DNA from: Anaerolineaceae bacterium
GTDB lineage: Bacteria; Chloroflexota; Anaerolineae; JAAYZQ01
Direction of reading: 5' to 3'
DNA length: 29,335 nt
Assembly (NCBI GenBank): GCA_012514775.1
Contig: JAAYZQ010000042.1
Span: forward strand, 1-29,335
Under the pieces are notes generated by a model, which was not told the DNA's origin, made no database searches, and saw only the letters and a program-made list of their open reading frames with translations. The first letter of the stretch is position 1; each line of letters opens with the position of its first letter. Shown here piece after piece: positions 15,725 through 22,666 of the stretch. The translations under genes and the position numbers were made by a program.

Positions 15725-15767
15725 GCCCGCCCCCGCGAGAAGGTCCGCGGCACGCGAGCGGGCGGGC
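15725..15767. terminator. GC-rich stem-loop after the GH2 gene
   Basis: GCCCGCC (15725-15731) pairs with GGCGGGC (15761-15767), and inner CGCG/CGCG pairing is possible with a bulge. The bases after it (CATTGTTG) are only weakly T-rich. It lies between the GH2 stop and the next promoter, so it is a possible terminator. Confidence 0.4.
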
Positions 15768-15772
15768 CATTG

Positions 15773-15800
15773 TTGCGTCCAAGTGCAGTTGTGCTATAAT
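15773..15800 (+). promoter_or_regulatory. Promoter predicted to give a leaderless mRNA
   Basis: TTGCGT (15773-15778), 16 bp and the extended -10 TGCTATAAT ending at 15800. The ATG at 15807 starts seven bases after the last T of the -10 box, so transcription should begin at or next to the start codon. No ribosome site is present between them. Confidence 0.7.
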
Positions 15801-15806
15801 CCCACC

Positions 15807-16928
15807 ATGACCGTACCCAATCGTTTCGTCTGCAGCAGTTGCCAGCGCGAATACCCGCTGGACACCCGCGAATGGCTGTGTGCCTGCGGGGGCTTCCTGG
15901 AGCTGAAGGACTGGCCCGCCTTCGACCCTGCCGCCATCGACGACGCGGAGGCCGGGCTGTGGCGTTACCGCCGCCTGTTGCCCCTCGACGACGGATGGCA
16001 GCCAATCACCCTGGGCGAAGGCGGCACCCCGCTGCTACCCCTGACCTGGGCCGGCCGGCGTTTTGCCTGCAAGGTCGAAGGGGTGGCGCCCACCGGCTCG
16101 TTCAAGGACCGGGGAGCGGCAGTGCTCGTGACCGCGCTGTGTGGCTTGAGCATCCGGCGGGCCGTGGAAGACTCGTCGGGCAACGCAGGGGCCAGCCTGG
16201 CGGCCTATGCCGCCCGGGCGGGCATTGCCTGCGAAATCTGCGTGCCCAACACCGCCGCCGGCCCCAAGCTCGCCCAGATGGAAGCCCATGGCGCGGAGGT
16301 CATCGAGATCAAGGGCAGGCGAGAGTACGCCGCCCTGGCAGCGTGGGCCGCGGCGGCCCACGGTGCCTACTATGCCAGCCACGTTTTTAACCCGTTCTTC
16401 CTGGCCGGCACCGAGACGCTGGCCTTCGAGTTGTGGGAGCAGTTGGGCAATCGGGTGCCCGAAAGCGTGGTCCTGCCCGTGGGCAACGGCTCGCTGTTGC
16501 TGGGCCTTTACCGCGGCTTCGGGCGGCTCCTGGCCGCGGGGGTGGTGGAGCGGCTGCCACGCCTGGTGGCCGTCCAGGCCGCCGCCTGCGCACCCATCTA
16601 TCACGCCTTTCACGCCGGCCAGCTCGCCGTCGAGCCGGCGCCCCGAGATCCCACGGTGGCCAGCGGCCTGGCCATCGCCCAGCCGGCGCGAGGCAGCCAG
16701 ATCCTGGCCGCCCTTCGCGACACGCAGGGCACCGCCTTGTGCGTGTCGGAAGAAGCCATCCTTGAAACGCGGGATGCCCTGGCACGCTGCGGTTTCTACG
16801 TGGAAGAGACGTCGGCCGTGGCCGTCGCCGGGCTGGAGGAGCTGGTCGAGCTCTCGGCCGAGACGCCCGGGGAGACGACCGTTGTCATCTTGACCGGGCA
16901 CGGGCTCAAGACCGCCAGCCCGGCCTGA
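15807..16928 (+). CDS. Threonine synthase-like PLP-dependent enzyme
   Basis: This 373-residue fold-type II PLP enzyme resembles threonine synthase, which converts O-phosphohomoserine to threonine. An N-terminal zinc-finger-like piece (CSSC ... CACGG) is followed by the PLP lysine Lys100 in PTGSFKDRGAA and the phosphate-binding loop DSSGNAGASLAAYAARAG. The glycine-rich PVGNGSLLLG segment lies downstream. The usual threonine synthase loop is SSGNT or SSGNA, so the match is good but not specific. Related lyases acting on other amino acids share these motifs, so the reaction is likely but unproven. No thrA or thrB is adjacent. The start is fixed by the promoter geometry: the ATG lies six bases after the -10 box and lacks a ribosome site. 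Confidence 0.82.
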   Translation: MTVPNRFVCSSCQREYPLDTREWLCACGGFLELKDWPAFDPAAIDDAEAGLWRYRRLLPLDDGWQPITLGEGGTPLLPLTWAGRRFACKVEGVAPTGSFKDRGAAVLVTALCGLSIRRAVEDSSGNAGASLAAYAARAGIACEICVPNTAAGPKLAQMEAHGAEVIEIKGRREYAALAAWAAAAHGAYYASHVFNPFFLAGTETLAFELWEQLGNRVPESVVLPVGNGSLLLGLYRGFGRLLAAGVVERLPRLVAVQAAACAPIYHAFHAGQLAVEPAPRDPTVASGLAIAQPARGSQILAALRDTQGTALCVSEEAILETRDALARCGFYVEETSAVAVAGLEELVELSAETPGETTVVILTGHGLKTASPA

Positions 16929-17059
16929 ACCGGGGCGACCGTCAAGCCACGCCGGCTGCGGCCCGTCCTCTGGAAATTCTCCTGGTTCTCCCAGGTACAG
17001 AAAGGAGAGTGAAAGCCTTCTCGGCTGCCGGTGCGGAAGCCGGGAGACGCCGGACGGTC

Positions 17060-17791
17060 ATGATGGACATCAATGCACTGGAAAAGGCACTCAAGCTAGA
17101 GTTCGAGGACAAGAGCCTGCTGCACCGGGCCATGATCCACCGCTCCTACCTCAACGAGCACCCCGACTTTCCCCTGGAGGACAACGAGCGGCTGGAGTTC
17201 CTGGGCGACGCGGTGCTGGACTTTGTCATCGGCGAATTCCTCTACCACCGCTTTCCGGAGCTGAGGGAGGGGCCGCTGACGAGCCTTCGCTCGGCCCTGG
17301 TTCGCCGCGACACCCTGGCCCGCTTTGCCGGCCAACTGAGCCTGGGGCAGTACCTGCTCATGGGCCACGGCGAGGCGGAGAGCGGCGGCCGGGAGCGGCC
17401 CGCCACCCTGTGCGCCACCTTTGAGGCCCTGGTGGGCGCCCTCTACCTGGACCAGGGCCTGGACAGCCTGATCAAGCTCCTGGAGCCGTTGATCATCCCG
17501 GAGATTACCCGCATCCTGGAAGAAGAGCTGCACAAGGACGCCAAGAGCCGCCTGCAAGAGCTGGCCCAGGGCCTCATGCGCCACACGCCCCGCTACTCGA
17601 CGCTCAGGGAAAGCGGGCCGGACCACGCCAAGGAGTTTACCGTGCAGGTCACCATCGGCGGGCGGGTGTACGGCCAGGGCACGGGCCTCAGCAAGCAGCA
17701 GGCAGCCCAGGCGGCCGCCCAGGACGCCCTGGAGCGCATCGCCGCCGACCGCGACAGCGCCGAGTACGAGGCAGAGGCCGAGGCCGAGTAG
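17060..17791 (+). CDS. rnc: Ribonuclease III
   Basis: This 243-residue double-strand-specific endoribonuclease matures rRNA precursors and processes structured RNAs. The signature NERLEFLGD lies at residues 42-50, with Asp50 and, 72 residues later, Glu122 in TFEALVGALYLD as the catalytic metal ligands; this spacing equals that in E. coli. A double-stranded RNA-binding domain covers residues ~155-235 and includes GLSKQQAAQAAAQDAL. The tail is acidic. The ATG at 17060 gives a normal N-terminus. A GTG at 17009 with AAAGGAGA directly before it would add 17 unconserved residues, and its ribosome spacing looks too short. The ~130 bp upstream contain a small CCTGG/CCAGG hairpin and no convincing promoter. 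Confidence 0.95.
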   Translation: MMDINALEKALKLEFEDKSLLHRAMIHRSYLNEHPDFPLEDNERLEFLGDAVLDFVIGEFLYHRFPELREGPLTSLRSALVRRDTLARFAGQLSLGQYLLMGHGEAESGGRERPATLCATFEALVGALYLDQGLDSLIKLLEPLIIPEITRILEEELHKDAKSRLQELAQGLMRHTPRYSTLRESGPDHAKEFTVQVTIGGRVYGQGTGLSKQQAAQAAAQDALERIAADRDSAEYEAEAEAE

Positions 17792-17800
17792 GCCGGGCCG

Positions 17801-17845
17801 CAATCCGGTGGGTTGCGCCAGAACGAGGCATAATCCACCGGATTG
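17801..17845. terminator. Perfect 11-bp inverted repeat between convergent genes
   Basis: CAATCCGGTGG (17801-17811) and CCACCGGATTG (17835-17845) are exact inverse complements around a 23-nt loop. The element sits between the ends of rnc (plus) and the iron-sulfur gene (minus). It could be a bidirectional terminator, but it lacks T-runs and the loop is long, so a protein-binding site is possible. Confidence 0.45.
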
Positions 17846-17858
17846 GGGCGAACCCCGG

Positions 17859-18938
17859 CTACCCGGGCAGGTGCGCGCGGAACGCCTCCACCCTGCCCTT
17901 TTCCTCGGCGACCTGCTGCAGCCAGGCCTGATAGTCCGCGGGCGGCTCGTAGGTCGTCGCGCGGCGAACGAGGGCCAGGGCGCCTTCCGGGCAGTGGGCG
18001 GCGCACAGCCCGCAGCCGATGCAGCGCTCGGGGTCGACCACGGCGACCTCGTCCAGCGTAATCGCCCCCACCGGGCAATAGTCCAGGCACAGCCCGCAGG
18101 CCAGGCACGCCTCGGCCTTGACCGACGAGAAAAAGTTGGACGCGATGTCGGCCGCCGCGCCGCCCAGGCGGGTGACGGTCCCCAGCAAGCCGCAGCAGCA
18201 GGTGCAGCAGTTGCACACGAACTCTACCTTGTCCAGCGTGTTCGAGGTCATGTGCACCAGCCCCGCTTCCCGCGCCCGGCGCAGCACGGCCATGGCCTCC
18301 TCCCGGTCGATGCTGCGGCCCATGCCCCTCTCCACCAGGTACTTGGCGCCGTAGTCAAAGGCCAGGCAGACGTCGATGGGCGAGTCGCACCGGTGAAATG
18401 CCACCCGGCAGGCACAGTCCTGGAGCGAGATGTTGCGCGCCCGGTCGATGTAGCCGGCCACCTCCTCGAAGGTCAGCACGGTCTGCTGGGCGGCCACCGA
18501 CTCCTGGATGGGAATCACGCGGGCCATGTGGGTACGGCGCCCCGTCATCTCGGCGCCCCAACCGTGGGTATAGTAGCTGTCCCACAGCTCCGCCAGGCGC
18601 TCAAAGGGCAGGTCCAGGCGCCCGTGCTTCATGAAGGGGAACTCGTACATGCCGGGGGCGGTGGGAAACAGCATGTAAAAATGTCGCCCGCGCGCCTCGA
18701 AGGCATAGACCAGGCCCCGGTCGGCCAGGCCCTCGCAGATCTTCACCACCTCGTCCACGGACAGGCCCGCCTGCCGGGCAACGTCCGAGTCGCGCGCCGG
18801 CTTGTAGGGCAAGTGCAGCGCCAGGGCTGCTTCCTCGGGGTCAAAGAGGATGCGCAGGATCTCCAGGATCGACTCGCTTTCCGGGGCGCCCATGGGATGG
18901 GCCGCCAGCTTGGTCCGCAATTGCTCGTATGCATCCAT
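17859..18938 (-). CDS. Winged-helix/4Fe-4S cluster protein with unusual Cys motif
   Basis: This 359-residue cytosolic protein starts at an ATG with GGAGGAAGG upstream. Residues ~20-115 form a winged-helix-like region with DSDVARQAGLSVDEVVKICE and GLVYAFEARGRHFYMLF. The middle holds Cys175, Cys177, Cys184 and Cys191 in a C-x-C-x6-C-x6-C pattern, and then six cysteines within eight residues (Cys242, 244, 245, 247, 248, 249). The C-terminal part is a two-cluster ferredoxin: CLACGLCLDYCP (278-289) and CIGCGLCAAHCP (306-317). It may be a redox-sensing or electron-transfer protein of anaerobic metabolism; similar proteins are annotated only as 4Fe-4S binding proteins. It follows the metallophosphoesterase by 46 bp on the same strand, which suggests one operon. 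Confidence 0.85.
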   Translation of the reverse strand: MDAYEQLRTKLAAHPMGAPESESILEILRILFDPEEAALALHLPYKPARDSDVARQAGLSVDEVVKICEGLADRGLVYAFEARGRHFYMLFPTAPGMYEFPFMKHGRLDLPFERLAELWDSYYTHGWGAEMTGRRTHMARVIPIQESVAAQQTVLTFEEVAGYIDRARNISLQDCACRVAFHRCDSPIDVCLAFDYGAKYLVERGMGRSIDREEAMAVLRRAREAGLVHMTSNTLDKVEFVCNCCTCCCGLLGTVTRLGGAAADIASNFFSSVKAEACLACGLCLDYCPVGAITLDEVAVVDPERCIGCGLCAAHCPEGALALVRRATTYEPPADYQAWLQQVAEEKGRVEAFRAHLPG

Positions 18939-18984
18939 CCTTCCTCCATCCTTTCCCGCACTCTGGGGCGAACGTGCCACGGCT

Positions 18985-19887
18985 TTACCCGGCGGCCTGG
19001 AGGGTCAGGAGCGCGACCTCGGGCCGGCAGTTGAGGCGCACGGGCGGGCTGGTGACCCCCACGCCACGGTTTGTATAGACTTGCAGAGACGCGCCCGCCA
19101 CGGCTTGCAGTCCGGCGGGATAGATCCGGCCCAGCCAGGGCAGAATCGGCGGCCCCACGAAGGGCAGGCACACCTGTCCGCCGTGGGAGTGGCCCGAGAG
19201 CTGCAACAGGATCGACCACGGCGCGAGGGCGGCCCGCACGGCAAAATCAGGCTCGTGGACCAGGAGCAGAACCGGCTCGCCCGGGGGAACGGGCGCCAGG
19301 GCAGATTCGAGGTCGTCGTGGCCCTCGTATACGTCGTCCAGGCCGGCCAGCCACAGCACCGAGCCGGCCACCTCCAGCCGCCGCGCCTCGTTTCGCATCA
19401 GGGGCAGCCCGGCGGCGGCCAGGGCGCCGCCAACTGTCGTTATGTCGGTCCAGTAGTCGTGGTTGCCGGCGACAGCATAGACCCCCAGGGGAGCGCGCAG
19501 GGCCGCCAGCTCGGCGCCGCACGGCTCGGCATAGGCCGCCGAGCCCAGGACGTAATCCCCGGTGAGCACCACCAGGTCCGGCTCGAGGGCGTTGGCCGCG
19601 TCCACGGCGGCCCGGATCTCGCGCAGGCCGGTGTACCTCCCCCAGTGCAAGTCGGTCAGGTGGGCAATGGACAGCCCGTCGAGGGCCGGCGGCAGGCCGG
19701 GCAGCACCACCGGGACGCGCTTGACCTGGAGCCAGCCGGGCTCCAGCACCAGGGCATAGCCCGCCGTTGCCGAGGCCGCCGCGCCCAGCGCCAGCCCGGC
19801 GCCCAGGACCCACGACAAGAAGCGCCGGCGGCTGACCCCGGACGGCGGCCGTCCTCCTGCCGATCCCTCGCCCGTCGTTGGCGACAT
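18985..19887 (-). CDS. Tat-exported metallophosphoesterase (YkuE/YaeI-like)
   Basis: This 300-residue calcineurin-like phosphoesterase begins MSPTTGEG at the ATG at 19887. A twin-arginine signal (SRRRFLS at residues 19-25, then a hydrophobic stretch) predicts Tat export and a folded, metal-loaded enzyme outside or anchored at the membrane. Motifs are TDLHWG (Asp79, His81), GDYVLG, GNHDYW and GHSHGGQ, which build the two-metal site. The family includes enzymes proposed to hydrolyse phospholipid head groups such as UDP-2,3-diacylglucosamine or other phosphodiesters; the substrate here is unknown. In-frame ATGs further upstream are rejected because one lies inside the -10 box. Its promoter lies ~80 bp upstream and faces away from the WYL regulator. 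Confidence 0.9.
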   Translation of the reverse strand: MSPTTGEGSAGGRPPSGVSRRRFLSWVLGAGLALGAAASATAGYALVLEPGWLQVKRVPVVLPGLPPALDGLSIAHLTDLHWGRYTGLREIRAAVDAANALEPDLVVLTGDYVLGSAAYAEPCGAELAALRAPLGVYAVAGNHDYWTDITTVGGALAAAGLPLMRNEARRLEVAGSVLWLAGLDDVYEGHDDLESALAPVPPGEPVLLLVHEPDFAVRAALAPWSILLQLSGHSHGGQVCLPFVGPPILPWLGRIYPAGLQAVAGASLQVYTNRGVGVTSPPVRLNCRPEVALLTLQAAG

Positions 19888-19963
19888 ACCCGACCGTTCT
19901 CCCCCCTGTGCCTGGTTCCCCAGGTTGACCGCACCCACACCTGGTGGCCCTTCCGTGGCCGCC

Positions 19964-19992
19964 ATTATAGCACGACCCGGCCTCCAGGGCAA
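19964..19992 (-). promoter_or_regulatory. Promoter of the metallophosphoesterase/iron-sulfur operon
   Basis: On the minus strand TTGCCC (19992-19987) is followed by 17 bp and TATAAT (19969-19964), preceded by TGC (extended -10). The predicted start near 19957 leaves ~70 nt before the ATG at 19887. The palindromes at 20026-20079 lie 34 bp further upstream. Confidence 0.7.
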
Positions 19993-20025
19993 ACGAGCCG
20001 CACGCTGCCCGAAGGCTCCCCCCAT

Positions 20026-20079
20026 GATCATGACGCAAAACGTCATGATCGTCCATATTTATGACGTGCAATGTCGTCA
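20026..20079. promoter_or_regulatory. Paired palindromic operators, likely for the WYL regulator
   Basis: The first palindrome is perfect: GATCATGACG (20026-20035), a 5-nt CAAAA centre and CGTCATGATC (20041-20050). The second is TGACG (20062-20066), 8 nt and CGTCA (20075-20079). Both use the half-site TGACG/CGTCA, and their centres are ~32 bp apart, about three helical turns. The region lies between the divergent promoters of the phosphoesterase operon and the WYL gene and ends eight bases before the latter's -10 box. Autoregulation by the adjacent regulator is the simplest reading, by inference. Confidence 0.65.
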
Positions 20080-20084
20080 ATTTA

Positions 20085-20093
20085 TGCTATAAT
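20085..20093 (+). promoter_or_regulatory. Extended -10 box giving a predicted leaderless WYL mRNA
   Basis: TGCTATAAT ends six bases before the ATG at 20100. The -35 region (GTGCAA, 16 bp upstream) is weak and lies inside the second palindrome, so bound regulator would block polymerase. No ribosome site is present. Confidence 0.65.
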
Positions 20094-20099
20094 GGGCCC

Positions 20100-21071
20100 A
20101 TGAGTAACGTCGCAACCCGGCTGCTTTCGATCATCCTGATCCTGCAATCGCGGGGCACGCTCAAGGCCAGCGAGCTGGCCGAGGAGCTGGGCGTCTCGGA
20201 GCGCACGGTGCACCGCTACATGGCCATGCTCGACGAGCTGGGCATCCCCATCTATTCAGAGCGCGGGCCCTACGGCGGCTTTTCGCTGGTCCGGGGCTAC
20301 AAGCTGCCGCCCCTCATCTTTACCCCCGAGGAGGCGACGGCCCTCTACCTGGGCGCCGCCCTCGTCAGGGAGATCTGGGGCGCCTCGTACCACGACGCCG
20401 TGGTGGCGGCCACGGCCAAGCTGGACAACGTCCTGCCCGAGGACCTATTGCAGGAGGTCGAGCAGGCGCGGCGCGGGCTGGTGGTCACCGGCTGGCTGCG
20501 GCGCGACTACGGGCCGTGGGAGCCGCTCCTGACCGAGCTGCGGCGCTCGGTGGCGCACCGCCGGCAGGTGGTGGCCGTCTACCAGTCCTTTCGCCAGGAG
20601 CTCACACGGCGCACCATCGATCCCTATGCCCTGGCCCTCCAGTGGGGCAACTGGTACCTCGTCGGCTATTGCCACCTGCGCGCCGGGCTGCGCACCTTTC
20701 GCGTCGACCGCATCCAGAAGATCGAGCCCACCGGCCAGACCTTCGAGATCCCGGCCAGCTTCTCGGCGCGGGATTACCTGATGCGCATGGCCGACGAGCG
20801 GCCGGGCAGCTACTACCGGGTGGCGGTGCGCTTTGAAGCCGACGTGGCCCACGTGGTGCGCGAGCGCAAGGAAGAGTGGCAGCACCTGGCAGAAAACGAG
20901 GATGGCTCCGTGCTCCTCACCTTTGACGCCTCGGACCTGGCCTGGCCCTGCCGCTGGGTCATGGCCTACCAGGACCGGGCCACCGTCCTCAGCCCGCCCG
21001 AGCTGGTGGCCATGGTCCGCGACACAGCCCGCGCCATCGCCGCCCGCTACCCTGACGACGGCGACGCCTGA
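20100..21071 (+). CDS. WYL-domain transcriptional regulator (YafY-like)
   Basis: This 323-residue regulator has an N-terminal winged helix-turn-helix (residues ~1-60: GTLKASELAEELGVSERTVHRYM), a linker, and a WYL domain around residues 155-220 with IDPYALALQWGNWYLVGYC. The C-terminal ~80 residues (YYRVAVRFEADVAHVV) match the WCX extension. WYL proteins bind small ligands or nucleic acids and regulate varied genes. Candidate operators lie just upstream and abut its promoter, and the divergent phosphoesterase/iron-sulfur operon is the likely second target. The start at 20100 is chosen from the promoter geometry; a frame extension to 20061 would include the -10 box. The ligand is unknown. Confidence 0.93.
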   Translation: MSNVATRLLSIILILQSRGTLKASELAEELGVSERTVHRYMAMLDELGIPIYSERGPYGGFSLVRGYKLPPLIFTPEEATALYLGAALVREIWGASYHDAVVAATAKLDNVLPEDLLQEVEQARRGLVVTGWLRRDYGPWEPLLTELRRSVAHRRQVVAVYQSFRQELTRRTIDPYALALQWGNWYLVGYCHLRAGLRTFRVDRIQKIEPTGQTFEIPASFSARDYLMRMADERPGSYYRVAVRFEADVAHVVRERKEEWQHLAENEDGSVLLTFDASDLAWPCRWVMAYQDRATVLSPPELVAMVRDTARAIAARYPDDGDA

Positions 21072-21111
21072 CGCTCCGGCAGCTCCCTCCCACGCCGCCA
21101 GGGGTGAGGTT

Positions 21112-21140
21112 TTGCCCAGGGCGCCAGTGTGTGGTATCAT
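21112..21140 (+). promoter_or_regulatory. Promoter predicted to give a leaderless mRNA
   Basis: TTGCCC (21112-21117), 17 bp and TATCAT (21135-21140) preceded by TGG (extended -10). The ATG at 21147 begins seven bases after the last base of the -10 box, and no ribosome site lies between them. This is the same geometry as upstream of 15807 and 20100. Confidence 0.62.
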
Positions 21141-21146
21141 CCCGGC

Positions 21147-22658
21147 ATGAAAGGGATGGAAGGCAAGGAGCCGGCGAGCGGGCCGGGCCGAGGAGCGGGA
21201 CGATGGATCATCCTCCTCTGCGCCGCGGCTTGCCTGATCACGGCCCTCATCGCCCACTTTGCTTTCGAGCGCCTGCCCCACCTGGAGGACGAGGTCGCCT
21301 ACCTGTTTCAGGCCCGGACGTTGGCCCTCGGACGCCTGACGGTGCCCTCGCCCGAGAGCCCGGAGGCCTTCTGGACGCCGTTTGTGCTGGACCACGAAGG
21401 CCGGCGCTTTGGCAAGTACCCACCGGGCTGGCCCGCGGTCCTGTCGCTGGGGGTGCTGGCCGGGGCGCCCTGGCTGGTCAACCCGCTGCTGGCCGCCCTG
21501 TCGGTCTACCTGCTCTACCGCCTGGGCCGCAGCCTGTACGACGAGCGGGTGGGCCTGCTGGCGGGCGTGCTGGCGCTGGCCTCGCCCCTCTTTCTCGTCC
21601 TGAGCGGCTCATACCTGTCCCACCTGGCCAGCCTTGCCTGGCTGCTGCTCTTTGGCCTATGGTTCCTGTGGGCTGCCCGCGGGCAAAGCCCGTGGTACGC
21701 CCTGGGCGCGGGTTTGGCCCTGGGAGCAGCCTTCCTGACCCGGTCGCTGACCGCCATTGCCTGGGCCGCTCCCCTGGGGGTCTGGGCTCTGTGGCAGGTT
21801 GTGCGCCGCCAGCCGGGCTGGCCCCGCTACCTGCTGGTGGCCCTCGGCGCCGGCGTCCTGGCCGCGCTGCTGCCCCTCTACCAGTGGGCCGTCACCGGCG
21901 ACCCGTGGCTCAATCCCTATCTCCTGTGGTGGCCCTACGACCGCGTGGGCTTTGGGCCGGGCATCGGCGCCATGCCCGGCGGGCACTCGCCCGCCTATGC
22001 CTGGATCAACCTCAAGCAGGACATGGGCCGGGCCGCCACCGACCTGCTGGGCTGGCCGGGGCTGAGCTGGCTGCCCCTCGTGGCGGGGCTGGCGCTTCGC
22101 CCCCGGCGCCCCCGCGACTGGGCGTTGCTCGCGCCCTTTGCCTGCCTCGTCGTGGCCTATCTCTTTTACTGGATCGGCTCGCCCGCCCGGCTGTGGGGGC
22201 CGCGCTACTATTTCGAGGGCTTTGCCGGGCTGTGGCTGTTGGCGGCCGTGGGGCTCCTGAAGGCCTGGGACCGGCTGGTGAGGGACCGGCCCTGGCCGCG
22301 CCGCACCAGGGCCGCCCTGGCAAGCGCCCTGGCGCTCATCATCGTGGCCGCGCCCCTGGCGCTGAACATGCCCGGCCGGCTGCAAGAAGCCCACGGTTTT
22401 TACGGCATTACCCGGTCGCAGCTCGAGCCCATCGAGGAGGCCGGCCTGCACGACGCCCTGGTCATCGTCTATGCCGAACGGTGGCTGGAGTACGGCGCCA
22501 TGCTGGCGGGCATGAGCCCCCTCCTGGACGACGACGTGGTCTATGCCCGGGGTAGTGGTCCCGAGATCGACGCCGCGGTCATGGCCCGCTTTCCCGGCCG
22601 CCAGGTCTATTACCTGCACGACGGGGAACTGTCGGCGACGCCTCCCCCCGCCCGGTAA
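21147..22658 (+). CDS. GT-C membrane glycosyltransferase (GT39/ArnT-like)
   Basis: This 503-residue polytopic protein has about ten to twelve hydrophobic helices. The first helix (residues ~20-40) leads to an extracytoplasmic loop with LPHLEDEVAYLFQ, in which Glu47, Asp48 and Glu49 match the acidic catalytic loop of GT-C enzymes. Further features are the aromatic KYPPGWPAVLSLG loop and a C-terminal soluble segment from ~residue 400. Such enzymes move a sugar from a lipid-phosphate carrier to a lipid, protein or glycan on the outer face. Donor and acceptor are unknown. The start follows the promoter geometry. The next gene begins eight bases after the stop, so co-transcription is likely. Confidence 0.87.
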   Translation: MKGMEGKEPASGPGRGAGRWIILLCAAACLITALIAHFAFERLPHLEDEVAYLFQARTLALGRLTVPSPESPEAFWTPFVLDHEGRRFGKYPPGWPAVLSLGVLAGAPWLVNPLLAALSVYLLYRLGRSLYDERVGLLAGVLALASPLFLVLSGSYLSHLASLAWLLLFGLWFLWAARGQSPWYALGAGLALGAAFLTRSLTAIAWAAPLGVWALWQVVRRQPGWPRYLLVALGAGVLAALLPLYQWAVTGDPWLNPYLLWWPYDRVGFGPGIGAMPGGHSPAYAWINLKQDMGRAATDLLGWPGLSWLPLVAGLALRPRRPRDWALLAPFACLVVAYLFYWIGSPARLWGPRYYFEGFAGLWLLAAVGLLKAWDRLVRDRPWPRRTRAALASALALIIVAAPLALNMPGRLQEAHGFYGITRSQLEPIEEAGLHDALVIVYAERWLEYGAMLAGMSPLLDDDVVYARGSGPEIDAAVMARFPGRQVYYLHDGELSATPPPAR

Positions 22659-22666
22659 ACCGCGCC

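Noticed and set aside
17009..17059. Upstream GTG start for RNase III
   Set aside because: The purine-rich run touches the GTG too closely, and the added residues are unconserved; the ATG at 17060 gives a normal N-terminus. It remains an alternative.
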